Below are positions 35,935 through 47,634 of a DNA stretch of 64,000 nt, piece after piece (position 1 is the stretch's first letter; every line of letters begins with the position of its first letter). The DNA is from Macrotrachela quadricornifera (lineage: Eukaryota; Rotifera; Eurotatoria; Philodinida; Philodinidae). Made by a program: the position numbers and the translations under genes. The notes under the pieces were generated by a model. It saw only the letters and a list, made by a program, of their open reading frames with translations. It made no database searches and was not told where the DNA came from. Location: NCBI GenBank assembly GCA_022393335.1, contig JAJEKB010020939.1, positions 207,533 through 271,532 of the forward strand, written 5' to 3'.

Positions 35935-36061
35935 TATAACATATTATAAGAAGTTATGCTGAAAAGCATGTTACCATTAGTCTTATTATAAATAGTCGAT
36001 ATAAAAGAAATAATTTTGTTGTGCAATAACAATTGATAAGAATGATTCATTATGTATTTAC

Positions 36062-36225
36062 TTTAGTTTTAAATTCGACAAGAACCTCGTTAGAGTCCAA
36101 CTGCTGAAATTTTTGTAGAATTTGACTGTTGGATTTAGTCAGATGTCCACCGAACTTGAGCACTGGGAGTCTGTTAATCGTTCCATTACCCAGATTCTCA
36201 TCGGATTCATATCGAATTCGTTTAC
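36062..36225 (-). CDS. Orphan exon, unknown protein
   Basis: An open 54-codon segment is bounded by an acceptor (CTGCTCAG, with a pyrimidine-rich lead) and a donor (GTAAATAC). It is noticeably richer in G+C than its surroundings, with varied amino-acid use (RIRYESDENLGNG, LPVLKFGGHL, QILQKFQQL). No partner exon could be joined: it lies between the stop of the pseudokinase gene and the F-box gene, both on the same strand. It may be a relic of a lost gene or part of a mobile element. Confidence 0.3.
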
Positions 36226-36535
36226 CTGAGCAGAGAATAATTTCTTTTTACTAATTTCTGATATTTATTTAATCTAAAAATGTTATATTTGAAAATTTTT
36301 CGAAAAGCTTTACTGTTACAAAAATGATCATGTGAAGAACTAATTTGATGGTATATCTGAAAAATTTTTTAATATTACAGATTTAAAATTTCGTTGGATG
36401 TAGAATTCAATAAAATCATTTTATTTTTTTTTTGATACAAATGAATAATTACAATAGCAAAAAAAAACAATAAAATTCAACAATTACTCGACGACTTTCA
36501 TATCAAATGATGTTTGTGGTTTTATTTTAAAAATA

Positions 36536-39500
36536 TTACTTATTATTGCGAAACCAAGGTAAACATGAACAAAATCGTTCCCATAAACTACAATAAAAAT
36601 ATTTCATAGAAATGATTGATAAGAAAAAGAAAATGGATTAATTACTTGGATGAATTCGAAACATTTGGAGGTAATGGTACATTAGACGAACATGATTGCT
36701 ATAGAAATATTTACAAGTTAATTAAAATTATTTATTTCAATTATACCTCATGAGTATCTAATTCATCCCATAAAAATGTTTTATTACAATGTTTACATTG
36801 TATACCAAGAGTTGGTCTAATGCAGAAAATGGATAAAAACACTATGTTATATATTGAAAAATAAAAATTAGTTCATATACTCAGATTTAACAGGAGGACT
36901 TGGTCGATCCAATTCCTTTAATATAAAATATAAGTGAATGTAACAAATGCTTTTGTACATACCTTAGGTTTTTGCACTGGACTTCGTCGATATGACTCTT
37001 GAAGTATTGGTCTGTATGAAAGTAGATTTAGATATTATTATATTAACAAAATATTATACGAATACTTCTTAGGTGGAATAACAGAATCAGGCTCTGGTGA
37101 ATATGATCTCTTGAAAAGAAAATGTCATAATATGAAATCAATAGCGTAGGTTAGACTTTTTCACTTACTTTAGAATTGTCCAAATTTTGTTTGTAATTGT
37201 TATCGTGATGAATGACATTTATCTGACTAGATTAAAAAAATATAACTAATAGTTTTATATAAGATATCATGAAGAGGTAAAAATCAATGAATATTATTTG
37301 TTTGCTTCAATTATCTATATCTTATACAAACTGCTTAGGTCTCACATGGTCTACGTGAAAAGAACCATTCCTGAAGTATCTGTCGCGATCTGTGATAAGG
37401 CATTATGCTAAGACTGTTAGTCATGACAGTGTGTTCTGACATGATAAGTTTCTATTATAGAGATTTCCTGAGCAACGCCGGATACTACTGCTAGTATGGG
37501 TATATTACTTACTCAAGATGAATATCTGAAAATTTTCTCTTGATCTCTTCCATAGTATCTCTCATTTCTGGTGTCATGTACAAGCAATATTCGATTATTT
37601 TCCATATTTGATCTTTACAACCATTTGGTTTTTTCAATGTTTCACCATTTAATCTTCTTTGTCGAATATCATTATCACTTGTATGAGATCCATAAGGTAT
37701 TTCTCCTTGTGAACAAGCTTCCCACATTAAAACACCAAATGAATAAACATCAGATGCTTTAGAATAATCTGATTGATTTTTACTTATAAGAATTTCATAT
37801 GCACAATATCGTATCGAACTAATTTGTCGTTTATGATCAATATAGGAAAAATCTTTTGTACGTGTCATACTAAAATTAGTTAATTTAACTAGATTTTCTG
37901 ATGGTTTTGTTGAATTCATTTGAAAAACAAGAACATTTGAACAACGTAAATCCCCATGTATAACATCTTGATTAGCTATATAAATCATAGCGTCAAGAAC
38001 TTGTGAAAAAATTTCAATTAAAACTTCAAGTGATGGTTGAAAACGTTTACTTTGTAATAATGTCTGAAGATTGCCATGAATAGCACGCTCTTGTAATAAT
38101 ATAGGTAATCGATCAATATTTTCAACGAAACCAAAAGTATGTATAATATGACGATGAGAATTGAATTGTAAATACCATGAAGCTTCACGTTCGGCTGTTT
38201 CTTCATTCATAATCATTAGAATAATTGGTCGTTCTTTTATTCCTATCCAATCAGCTTCGTAAAATTTACCATAATGACCATTAAATGGATTTTTCTTTTT
38301 AACATTAACATCTAATTTATACTTAGAATTTTCTAATAATACTGATCTTAAAAATAAGTATTAGATTTAAACATCAGTGTGATTTGATATCACTTACTCA
38401 AATTTAATAGCAGACAATCGTTTCTTCATATCATTAAAATTAAATCGTAATTGTGGTTCATTATACCAACAATCTTTCATGATATTCCAGATTTCTATGT
38501 TACATTGATGTGGTTTTGATAATTTCTCACCATTTAATTTTTGTCGTCGAATATCATTATCATTTGTATTAATTCCATAAGGAATTTCTCCTTGTGAACA
38601 AACTTCCCACATTAAAACACCCATTGAATAAACATCAGATAATTCCGAATAATTTGATTGACCTGTATTTTCAATAATTTCTGGTGCAGAATATCGAATT
38701 GGAATAGATATTTGTCTATCATTTATAAATGATGGATCATTTGTACACATTAAAGAAAAATTTGTTAATTTAACTAAATTATCTTTTGTTTCAAATGAAT
38801 TCATTTGAAAAACTAAAACATTAGCACAACGTAAATCACCATGTATAATATCTTTTTCAGTCATATAGATCATAGCTTCAATAATCTGTAAAAAAATTGT
38901 AACAAGTATTTTAGCCGATGGTTGAAATTGTTTATTTTGTAATAATGTTAAAAGATTTCCATGAGGTGCACGTTCTTGTATTAACATTATTGAATGAAGA
39001 TTAGTTTTAATTAATCCAAAAGTTTGAACAATATGTTTATGAGAACTTAATTCAATATAAAATGAAGCTTCATGTTCTGCTGTTTTTCTATTTATTTCAA
39101 TTAATATAATTGATGAATGTTTCTTTTTTATCCATTCAGCATTATAGAATATTTCTCCATGTGTACTATGAAATCGATTACCCATTTTGACATCAACATC
39201 TAGTTCATATTGATATCGGGATCTTTAAAATAAAAATGATTTATTATATTATATTTTGATAACTTACTCAAAATTAATACTCGAAAGTAATATTTTTATA
39301 CCATTAAAAGTATGTCGTAATTGTGGTTCATTATACCAACAATCTTTAATTATAGACCAAATATATCCATCACACATCCATGGTCTAGGTAATATTTCAC
39401 CATTTAATTTCTTTTGTCGAATTTCTTTGTTAGATATTGAAGATTCATATGGTGATTTTCCTTGTGAATTAGCTTCTCGCATTAATACACCCATTGAATA

Positions 39501-41020
39501 AATATCAGATAATTCTGAATAATTTAATCGACCAGCACTTCGAAGAATTTCAGGTGCACAATATTGAATTGGAATAGTTAATCGTCTATCATTTGGTAAT
39601 GATGAATCATTTGGATATACTAAAGAAAAATTAGTTAATTTAATAAAATTTTCTTTCGGATTATTTGAATTCATTTGAAAGACAAGTATATTTGAACAAC
39701 GTAAATCACCATGTATCATATTTTTACTAAGAATATAAATCATTGCATTAATAATCTGTAAAAAGATTTCAATAAGTACTGTTGTTGATGGTTTAAATTT
39801 ATTATTAATTAATAATTCTTGAAGATGACCATAAGGTGCTCGTTCTTGAAGTAATAAAATTAATCCAAAATTATTTTGAATAAATCCGAATGTATGGATA
39901 ATATGTTGATGATTATTTAGTTCATCATAAAATAATATTTCATATTCTGTTGGTATTTCATCTATTTCAATCATGACAATAGATTCTTCTCGTTTTGATG
40001 TCCATTGAGCATTATAGATTTTACGAAATTTACCGCCTAGTAAATCATTCCTTGTTACACCATTATTAAGTTCGAATTTGTAGCCTATTGATGGTCTTAA
40101 AAAGAAATAATGATAAAAGTTTATTCATTAGAAATTAAAAACTAAATATCTTACTCATATAATAAAATAGATTGTCGAATATTTGAAGTTTCCGAAGGTT
40201 TTATGGTTGATAATGTATCTTTAATTTGTTCAAAATTTGGTCTCCAATCTCGATTATTATCCCAACATGATTCTATAAGAGACCATAATTGATCATCACA
40301 TATAAATGGACGAGTTAATTTTTTATTATTTAATTTAATTTGTTCAACTTGTTTATCATCAGCAATATATGAATATGGTATTTCACTATTTGATAAAGCT
40401 TCCCACATTAAAACACCCATTGAATAAACATCGGATTTTTCTGTATAATTTATTCGATGATTATTTCGAAGTATTTCTAATGCACAATATCGTTTTGGAA
40501 TAATTGTTAAATTATCAAATGTAGATAAATTTTTATGTGAATGTGCAAGACCAAAATCAGTTATTTTAATTAAATTATTTTTTGCTATTAATTGATCTAA
40601 TTTAGATATAAGAATATTTCGACAACCTAAATCAGCATGTACAATTGATTTATTCGCAATATAAATCATTCCATCAGCTATTTGTTGAAATATTTCAATT
40701 AATATTATTTGTGATAAATGTGTATCAAATAATAAACTAGATAAATCACCATGTAATGCATATTCTTGTATATAGATTATACGTTCAAGATTATTATTTA
40801 TTGAACCAAATGTATGAATAATATGATTATGATTATTTAATTCTTGATAAAAGAATGCTTCATGTTTACCAATATTTGTTATCATTTCAATAATAATACA
40901 TTTCTCTCTTCGGTTTTTTATCCATTCACCAAGGGATATTATTTTATCATTTTTGCCATAAATATGATGTAGTTTACGGACATCAATACCAAATTCATAT
41001 TTTTTTAATTGTATTGACAT
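36536..41020 (-). CDS. Tandem four-pseudokinase protein with C-terminal zinc-finger-like motif
   Basis: One gene of 11 exons, in coding order: 41020-40155, 40095-39268, 39222-38398, 38346-37513, 37226-37169, 37109-37066, 37011-36963, 36915-36881, 36816-36747, 36698-36646 and 36587-36536. All junctions match in phase, giving 3714 nt and about 1237 residues. Exons 1-4 each encode one complete tyrosine-kinase-like domain of about 275 residues, joined by phase-2 introns. Domain 1 (1-288): HADLGCRN catalytic loop and DFG (155-157), but no glycine loop and Glu where the VAIK lysine belongs. Domains 2-4 (289-564, 565-839, 840-1117): HGDLRC(S/A)N, with DFG replaced by NFS; the VAIK lysine is Glu, Glu and Met. 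C-lobe marks persist, such as DVYSMGVLMWE. The tail (1118-1237) is Ser/Pro-rich and has C-x2-C-x11-H-x3-C at 1187-1206. No signal peptide or membrane helix. Probably a cytosolic scaffold or allosteric protein rather than an active kinase; phosphotransfer by domain 1 is doubtful. Confidence 0.85.
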
Positions 41021-41924
41021 TATTTGATTGTAAATTTACTTTATTAGATTATATTTTTATATATAATTAATAGTAACATTTCTCAAAGAATTATAATAAC
41101 ATATAATATATTGTTGTGTAACTATATATAACACAAAATTAAGTATCTCCGCCACTAATTTTTGCATGTAAAATATTACATTCATAAATTATAATGAAAA
41201 AAACTTGTGTGTTATCTCTCCTCCCCTCTTTTAACTTTCTACACAAACCTTTTTTTTTTAAAGTCATTATCTCTTATCTAATATTTTTGATAAATAGAAA
41301 TTGAAGATTATTAGATCAACTACATCGTTTTCTTCATAGATTTTTAAAAACTATGAAAAAAATAATTATTTTAATTCGGTTGATTTGTTCTTCAGAAAAA
41401 AACCAAAACCTTAACATACCTTTTCATTTACGTATTCGTTGTACTGAAAAAATGAATATAAAAGAAAAAGAAGAGAAAAGATGTCGTTGACTTTTTATAG
41501 TTTGCCAGGTTATGTTGATGAAATTTTTTATAGTTACGATGCAGAAAAAGAACAGAAAAGAAAGTAAGAGTGTAGATTGTTTTGACAACTGATTCATAAT
41601 TTTCATTTTTTCCAACAAATTTTATGATTATGGCAACTTTAAAGAATTAAATGAGTTTATTTGGTGATTTTTAGTTTTAAACATATTGTTAAAAATGCAA
41701 ATTATTGAGATTAAATCGTTATATAATCAATTTTCTGTTTAAAATATTTTTAAAAAGTTGATAGAAGTCTGGATCATATAAGATTTCAGAAAACTTATTA
41801 AAGAAATTGATTTAGACAATCTGATTTTATTGTCTCTTTTCCATATAAGCTATCTATATATAAAAAAAATAGTTAAAATATAGAACTATGGATTACACTC
41901 TAAAATACATTTTGTTATATATAA
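41021..41924. other. AT-rich spacer, no supported gene
   Basis: Upstream region of the pseudokinase gene and downstream flank of the DUF4246 gene. Short hydrophobic frames (41424-41618) look like noise. Confidence 0.5.
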
Positions 41925-43618
41925 CTACGAATCAGATTGTGTATGCTGTAATTGATCTCTTGCTTCTTCTCTATTTCTTGGTATCCATGCAGATAAAGAT
42001 CGAACAAATTCAGTTGTTCCACAATTTCCCCAACAAATCCAACCCCATCCAGATTTTTCATCTAACATTGAACGTCGAACACGAGTACGAAATTCTTTAG
42101 CAAAATCTTTTGTTTCCCATATTGATGATAAATTTAACATTTTTAATATTTTATTAATAATTATTTCAGGTAAACCATAATCATTCCATTGTTGTAATAT
42201 TTGAATAATAAAATCTTTTGGCGCATAAATAATTTCGTTTGATGAAATTTCAATTGGTTGTTCAGGATCAACAATAAAAAAGTTTAAAAATGTTCGACGA
42301 CGACCATCTTCATGTGTTAAATTTCGAATTTGTTGAAAACGATGAGGAATTGAATTTGAAAAGACAATAGCTGTACCAGTCTTAATAGATGATACATAAT
42401 GATCAGTTTCAATTTTATCATAATACTCTTGAGGTGCATACTTTGGACGAAATTTTAAAGAACCACCTTCGAGTTGTTCATCAACATCTAAATAATAAAC
42501 TCCAACAGCAATAATATTTTCTGTTTGTCCTTCAGTATGCCATCGACCAGAATATTTCATACCTAAAAATAAAAAAGATAAGATTTAGATACATTTTCTT
42601 TATTTCATTTACCTGATTTTAAATTATAACTTTGTGCTTTAATAATAACTTGTAATTTTTGTTGTTGATTTGAATTAAGTTTAATTAATTTCATTTGTTC
42701 AAACATTGGTAACATTGAATGAAAGATTTTTGCTATATCACCATAACTTTGTTTATATTTTAATAAGGCAGGTAAATGATGAATTGGTGTTTTAATATCA
42801 ACTTTTCCATCTTGATCAATAATAAATTCTGATGGTACCCATTGATATGTATCTCGTAATTTCTCATGTTCAGATAAATCATTATATTCTCCATTTGCTA
42901 TATCTCTTTTAAAGTGACTTTGTTGATACTCGTCATTTTTTAATTGTCTTTTTCGTCTTTCAATCCATCTATCTCTATCAAATGTTGATGGAGGTTTATA
43001 TGGTAGTAAATCAGGATCAATAATATCTTCAACAGGTGATGGATTTGGATGAAAATCTTGACGTTCTTCATTAAGATTATAAAACACTTTTAAAAGTCGT
43101 TCTCGACATGAATTTTTAATTGGTAAATTTTCATGAATCCATACTGGATAAGTAAGAAAAGCATAACCACCATCACCAAATTCTGTTTCTCGATCACCAT
43201 GTAATCGATAAAAATCAGGTTTATTAATTGTTGTTTCATCAATTATTTCATTTATATCAATTAACCATTTATCATTCCATTTAATCCATTTACAAACCCA
43301 ACATGATTTCATTTGTTTTGGTGAATATTTTTCATACATATAATCAGAACATTTATCTATTTCAACTTCTTTTTCATTTAACCAAACATGAATACCTTTA
43401 GATTCTTCAAATTCTATTAAAAATACTCGACAAGGATATTCTTCAATATCATCAGTTTTTCCATAATGACGACGAGATGAAGAAAGTTCTTCTAAAAGTG
43501 TTTGATCAGTTACATGAATTGTAAACCATTTATAAAGATAATCATATAAAATATGTGGTTGAATAGAAATAAAATGATGTTGATCAAGACTGGTAGAGGT
43601 TGTTGTTGCTTCAGCCAT
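41925..43618 (-). CDS. DUF4246 protein (Fe(II)/2-oxoglutarate-dioxygenase-like)
   Basis: Two exons, 43618-42613 and 42562-41925, join in phase over a 50-nt intron, giving 547 residues. The C-terminal half shows the DUF4246 pattern in order: YQWVPSEF near 260, LQVIIKAQSYNLKSG near 330, GRWHTEG (His 344, Glu 346), IIAVGVYYLD, then TGTAIVFSNSIPHRF (His 409) and FLNFFIVDP. The spaced His/acid/His and a downstream Arg fit a double-stranded beta-helix oxygenase, but no activity is established for this family as far as I know. The N-terminal region (1-250) is hydrophilic with no known domain. DUF4246 is best known from fungi; its presence in an animal with a host-type intron suggests an old horizontal acquisition, which is inference. 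Coding appears intact and no organelle signal is obvious. Confidence 0.85.
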
Positions 43619-44770
43619 GAAAGAAAATGTTTTGTAAAGAATGAAGAAAAAATATTTATTTTGTATATGTTGCGAAATTACATGCTATGCAGCATATGAA
43701 TAAGTTAAGGTCGTTTAAAACATGGTTGCATCACATGTTATTGTAAAATCAAATATATGTAAATTTATTCGTTTAATTTGTTGTGATAATGAGTGGTACA
43801 AAAGGTTCTGAAAATTTTCAAAAATGAAGGTATACAAAAAAACGGAAATTGACATATCTCGCCAAAAGACAAAAAAATTTCACATACTATATGTTATAGA
43901 GCGTCTTCTATTCTACACACGGATATATTAATAAAGATACTATTTTTTAGTTTCGATTCGCAATACTAAAAATATAAAGATATGCAGAAAAAGTTTCTGT
44001 TGAAACTAATTTTTTGTGATCAAATATAACAACATGAAATTACTAAATCTTTGAAATAACAAATATTATCTCCTGTCTACTAGGATCACATCTTCAATGA
44101 TAACAAGTATGAACTATTTGATGAAACAACACACAATTTGACGTCAAACAGTGCAAAAAAGTCAGCCAAACAGGTTAAACTTCAGCAGTATATGTATTGT
44201 ATTTTGCAATAAATATTACATTTTCAAAAATGAGTAATTGTCTGCAAATGTCAAAGCGCGTCGTTGTAGCTTTCTAAAATTCCTCCAAAAATTGAATTTT
44301 TAAAAATTTTCATTAAAATTCATCGTTACCTACATTCTGACGCTCTGAGATGAAGTAAAATTTTTAGCATATGATAGAGAAGGTATATCGTTATGGAGAA
44401 AATATATTTTGATGTTAAGATTATCGTTTAATCGTAAAGAGCGGCCATCCTTGTCTGATACATGTATTCGTTTCTTCTCGATAATAAAAACTAAATAAAT
44501 GTAAATATTTGGCGTATATGTAATTAATGTGTACATTAAAGCATGTGTAGAGCTGGATTTACTGATAATGAGTAATAATTTGCGTTCAATGAATCTTAGA
44601 ATTAACGCAAAAGAATCAGAGGAATAATGGAGAGAAAAAAAGAAAAAAAAGAATTTTGATTAGAATGTGCCAGCACAAGGTGATCGATGAACAAGTTTTG
44701 AGAATCAATTGTCACGAATTGAATATAATAGGAACAAGGCAGATAGAAAAATAATAGTAATCTTTTTAAG
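43619..44770. other. Intergenic, no supported gene
   Basis: Upstream of the DUF4246 gene and downstream of the small minus-strand gene. The frame 44330-44536 has no motif. Confidence 0.5.
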
Positions 44771-45178
44771 TTACAAATATTGACGCATGTATTTCTTCAT
44801 ACCATCGATGTATTGAAGATTCTTTTCTTGTCCTTCAGTCTCCCACATATCTTTGCTGTTTTGTGAAACATTACAATAACTTCCTCCGTTGATATTTTTT
44901 ATCACTTGCTCAAACCAAGTATAAGTTTGACCCATATACTCATGCCTCTCATTTCCATTAATCGTCATTTTAACATGTTCCTTCTTATCCGGATCATAGT
45001 CTACATGTAACTGGAAATATTGACCGTTCTTATCTTTTCCTTCAAATCCGACAAAAGCATCCCCGATGTTGGTGAAATCCTTAGCAATTTTTAAGACAGT
45101 AATTCGATCAATATTATCTGCCGCCACTTTGGCGATGGCATCCTTTAGTGGATCTTGCGACTGATATATTGTTGGCAT
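44771..45178 (-). CDS. Small intact protein of unknown family, 135 residues
   Basis: A single exon, initiated at the first Met (MPTIYQSQDPLKDA). It is acidic/basic balanced and soluble, without signal peptide or helix. Predicted order by eye: an N-terminal amphipathic helix (about 8-32), a central beta-rich stretch with DAFVGFEGKDKNG and FQLHVDYDPDKKEHVKMTI (about 41-74), then a Trp/Tyr-rich helix and a basic tail. Base composition is clearly richer in G+C than its flanks and more like a constrained coding sequence than noise. I do not recognise the family. The lack of introns in an intron-rich setting could mean a retrocopy or a transferred gene, but length alone could explain it. Confidence 0.6.
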   Translation of the reverse strand: MPTIYQSQDPLKDAIAKVAADNIDRITVLKIAKDFTNIGDAFVGFEGKDKNGQYFQLHVDYDPDKKEHVKMTINGNERHEYMGQTYTWFEQVIKNINGGSYCNVSQNSKDMWETEGQEKNLQYIDGMKKYMRQYL

Positions 45179-47634
45179 TTCGAGTTGTCTTGATTTTAAA
45201 GTATTTGGAATAAAAGAAACTATTATTCTTCTAGTAACAACGAAAAATTTTAGTATTGATTATTGGATTTCTACCACTAAGACTGAAACTAGTTTGGCTT
45301 CACATAGATAGCGCAACAAATTCTTCTTTATTAGATTCTTTCTTCATGAGATATAACTTCTACAATTTTGAGTAGCCTTTATAAAAAGGTTAAATTTCAG
45401 CTATATTTGTGGAACCTATATCTGTCGAAAACAAAAATATGTAGAGCACCAATATTTCTACTCTAAGTATAACTCATTGAGGTTGATGATATAGGTCATA
45501 TATCAATTGTTTTATAAACCAAATATCTACTCATAGTTAAAATCTACTCTGATGAGAACTATGCTACAAGCTAGGAGTGAAATTCATGCTGCTCATCAGC
45601 ATAATTCTACCAATTAGGATTATCAGTTGCATGTGCCAAATGTTCTCGATTGTAGCCTTTTTGAATTTACTCGTATAAAAAAATTAGGTCAATATTCAGA
45701 GTATAATTGATCCTAATTAATGATAAATTAATTAAAGACATTTGATTTTGATCGATTTTACCCTGATTATTCGTCTAATTTTTTTTTTACATAGATATTC
45801 TGTCAATATTAATATGCTTCATTTTCACGTACGCTCTTGTTCTAATTGTTTGTAACTATTCTTAATATTCATTTTAATTTTATCACTAGTCTAATAATAT
45901 TGGAAATAAAATATACTTACATGATACAGAATATTGAGATGTATTAGTTGTTTTTTTTTGTGTGCTTGCAACTGACTTTACTGTGTATCTATCGTTGATG
46001 ACGTGACTGGTTTTTTCTTACTTCTCAACAAGTTAAATGTTATATTACATACTAAAGACGTGCCATAAATACAAATATATGTTTATTCTCTTTCTTTTTT
46101 CTATCAGGCATTTTTCTTACTATTCCTCTTGTTTTTACATCAAACATTCTCGCACATCTTCGAAAAGTCTAAAACGATCATTTCGTAATAATTTTCTCGA
46201 TATTCTATGTAGAAAAAAAATTTCTGAAATTATAAAATGGTAGATCTAAACTTCTATTCCTGGCTTATTTACACCGCTAAACACAACCCAAAGAAAATTA
46301 ATACAATAAATTTGATATTTTTTTACATCTTTCATTCTTTTTTCTCTATCCAAATGTTAAAGTACAACACTCTAAAGCATGAGATAAAAAACATATCGTA
46401 AATTGCATCGAAAATTCTATACATATGACGACAGCCGGAGACAAGTACAGTAAAACCTTTACTAGTGAACACTTTTCTCCTGGGGAACTCTCACCATGAT
46501 GAGTATTCATGAAGAGTTTTAAAGGTCGACTTTTTGCTAAACACAAACCTCTTGCAAGTGAGCATGTCATTGAAATGAATACTTGTGAACGGCTTCCGAA
46601 AATGCTCACATCAAAAAAAATTTTATTGTAGTGAATGAGTTTTTTTTACCTCGTTCTTCTTACAACTTTGCAATATGCTAACGTGAGTGAATCGTGACAA
46701 TAACTGATTTACGTTGAAATTTCAAATATAAATATCCACTTAGCTAGTTTTATTTTGTTCTACTTTCTTGATTATTTATTTCATTAAAAAACATTATTAA
46801 TGGACAAATTATTAGCTTTGATGGTGATATAAATGTCCTCATCCTCAGCACAATCTTTTTGTACTCGACATAAATTAATTTAATTTTAAACGTTTATCAG
46901 TGTTCAGTCTATATCATAAATAGAGAGGCGTTGAATGTATTCAATAGCTATAATTATAAAGTCGACTGTCCGTTGTATCATGTTAAGTATATCATTTGAT
47001 CTCTGTTCAAAATTATCACTAGAAAATCCTAAGAAAACTGGAAATAGTCGCAAAAATATCTTCGCTTAATTGATATTTTCGTTTCGATGTATCGAAATTG
47101 CTGAGTATATACTAAACATTCAATCAAAAGCTTCTCCACATTGTCTGCAAAATAATTCGTCTAGTACTCGATTCATCAATAGAGCATTTATTCGTAATGG
47201 CACGTTTACGTTTAGCAAGGGCGTAACCAGGATTTTTTAGACTCATGGGCACACTTTTCTTGTACTAAAAGATAACGATGAGCAAAATGGACAGGGCTTT
47301 TATTGATAGGCCAAGACCCTTTTGGTCTAACAAAATGCTAATAACGTGACAGAAACACAAAAATAACATGAAGGTCTTTTATTAACGCAAAAAAATGAAG
47401 TGAGATTCTTTTAATGAAATATACATGATAAAAACAGATTTTTTCAATTTCTCAATTCAGTTATAAACTGAGTCAGTTTTAGGAATTTGTATGGCCATAA
47501 CCATTTTGCAGATCTCTACTTGCCTTGCATCAACACTATGAAAACCAAAATGAAAGATCCTTCCTAGAATTGCTGACTGGTATTTTGATGTTAACAGCAG
47601 ATTTTCGTGCATACGCAGAACTATTAGCTGTACA
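45179..47634. other. 2.4 kb intergenic with one MITE, no supported gene
   Basis: Apart from the pogo-type MITE at 46448-46628, no repeat pair or coding signal was seen until the open stretch at about 47508-47634 (+). That stretch (motif ERSFLELLTGILML) abuts the hAT element and may be a gene fragment. Confidence 0.4.
46448..46628. mobile_element. Pogo-type MITE, 181 bp
   Basis: It begins CAGTAAAACCTTTACTAGTG, ends with AAATTTTATTG-like sequence, and is flanked by TA on both sides (46446-46447 and 46629-46630). Its first 20 bases match the 70-bp element at 31226-31295 except at two or three positions, so both belong to one family. Confidence 0.75.

Noticed and set aside
37509..41020. Four independent kinase genes in a cluster
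   Set aside because: Domains 2-4 have no suitable start codon covering their N-terminal region, each frame ends in a donor site (GA/GTAAG) rather than a family-typical end, and all introns join in the same phase.
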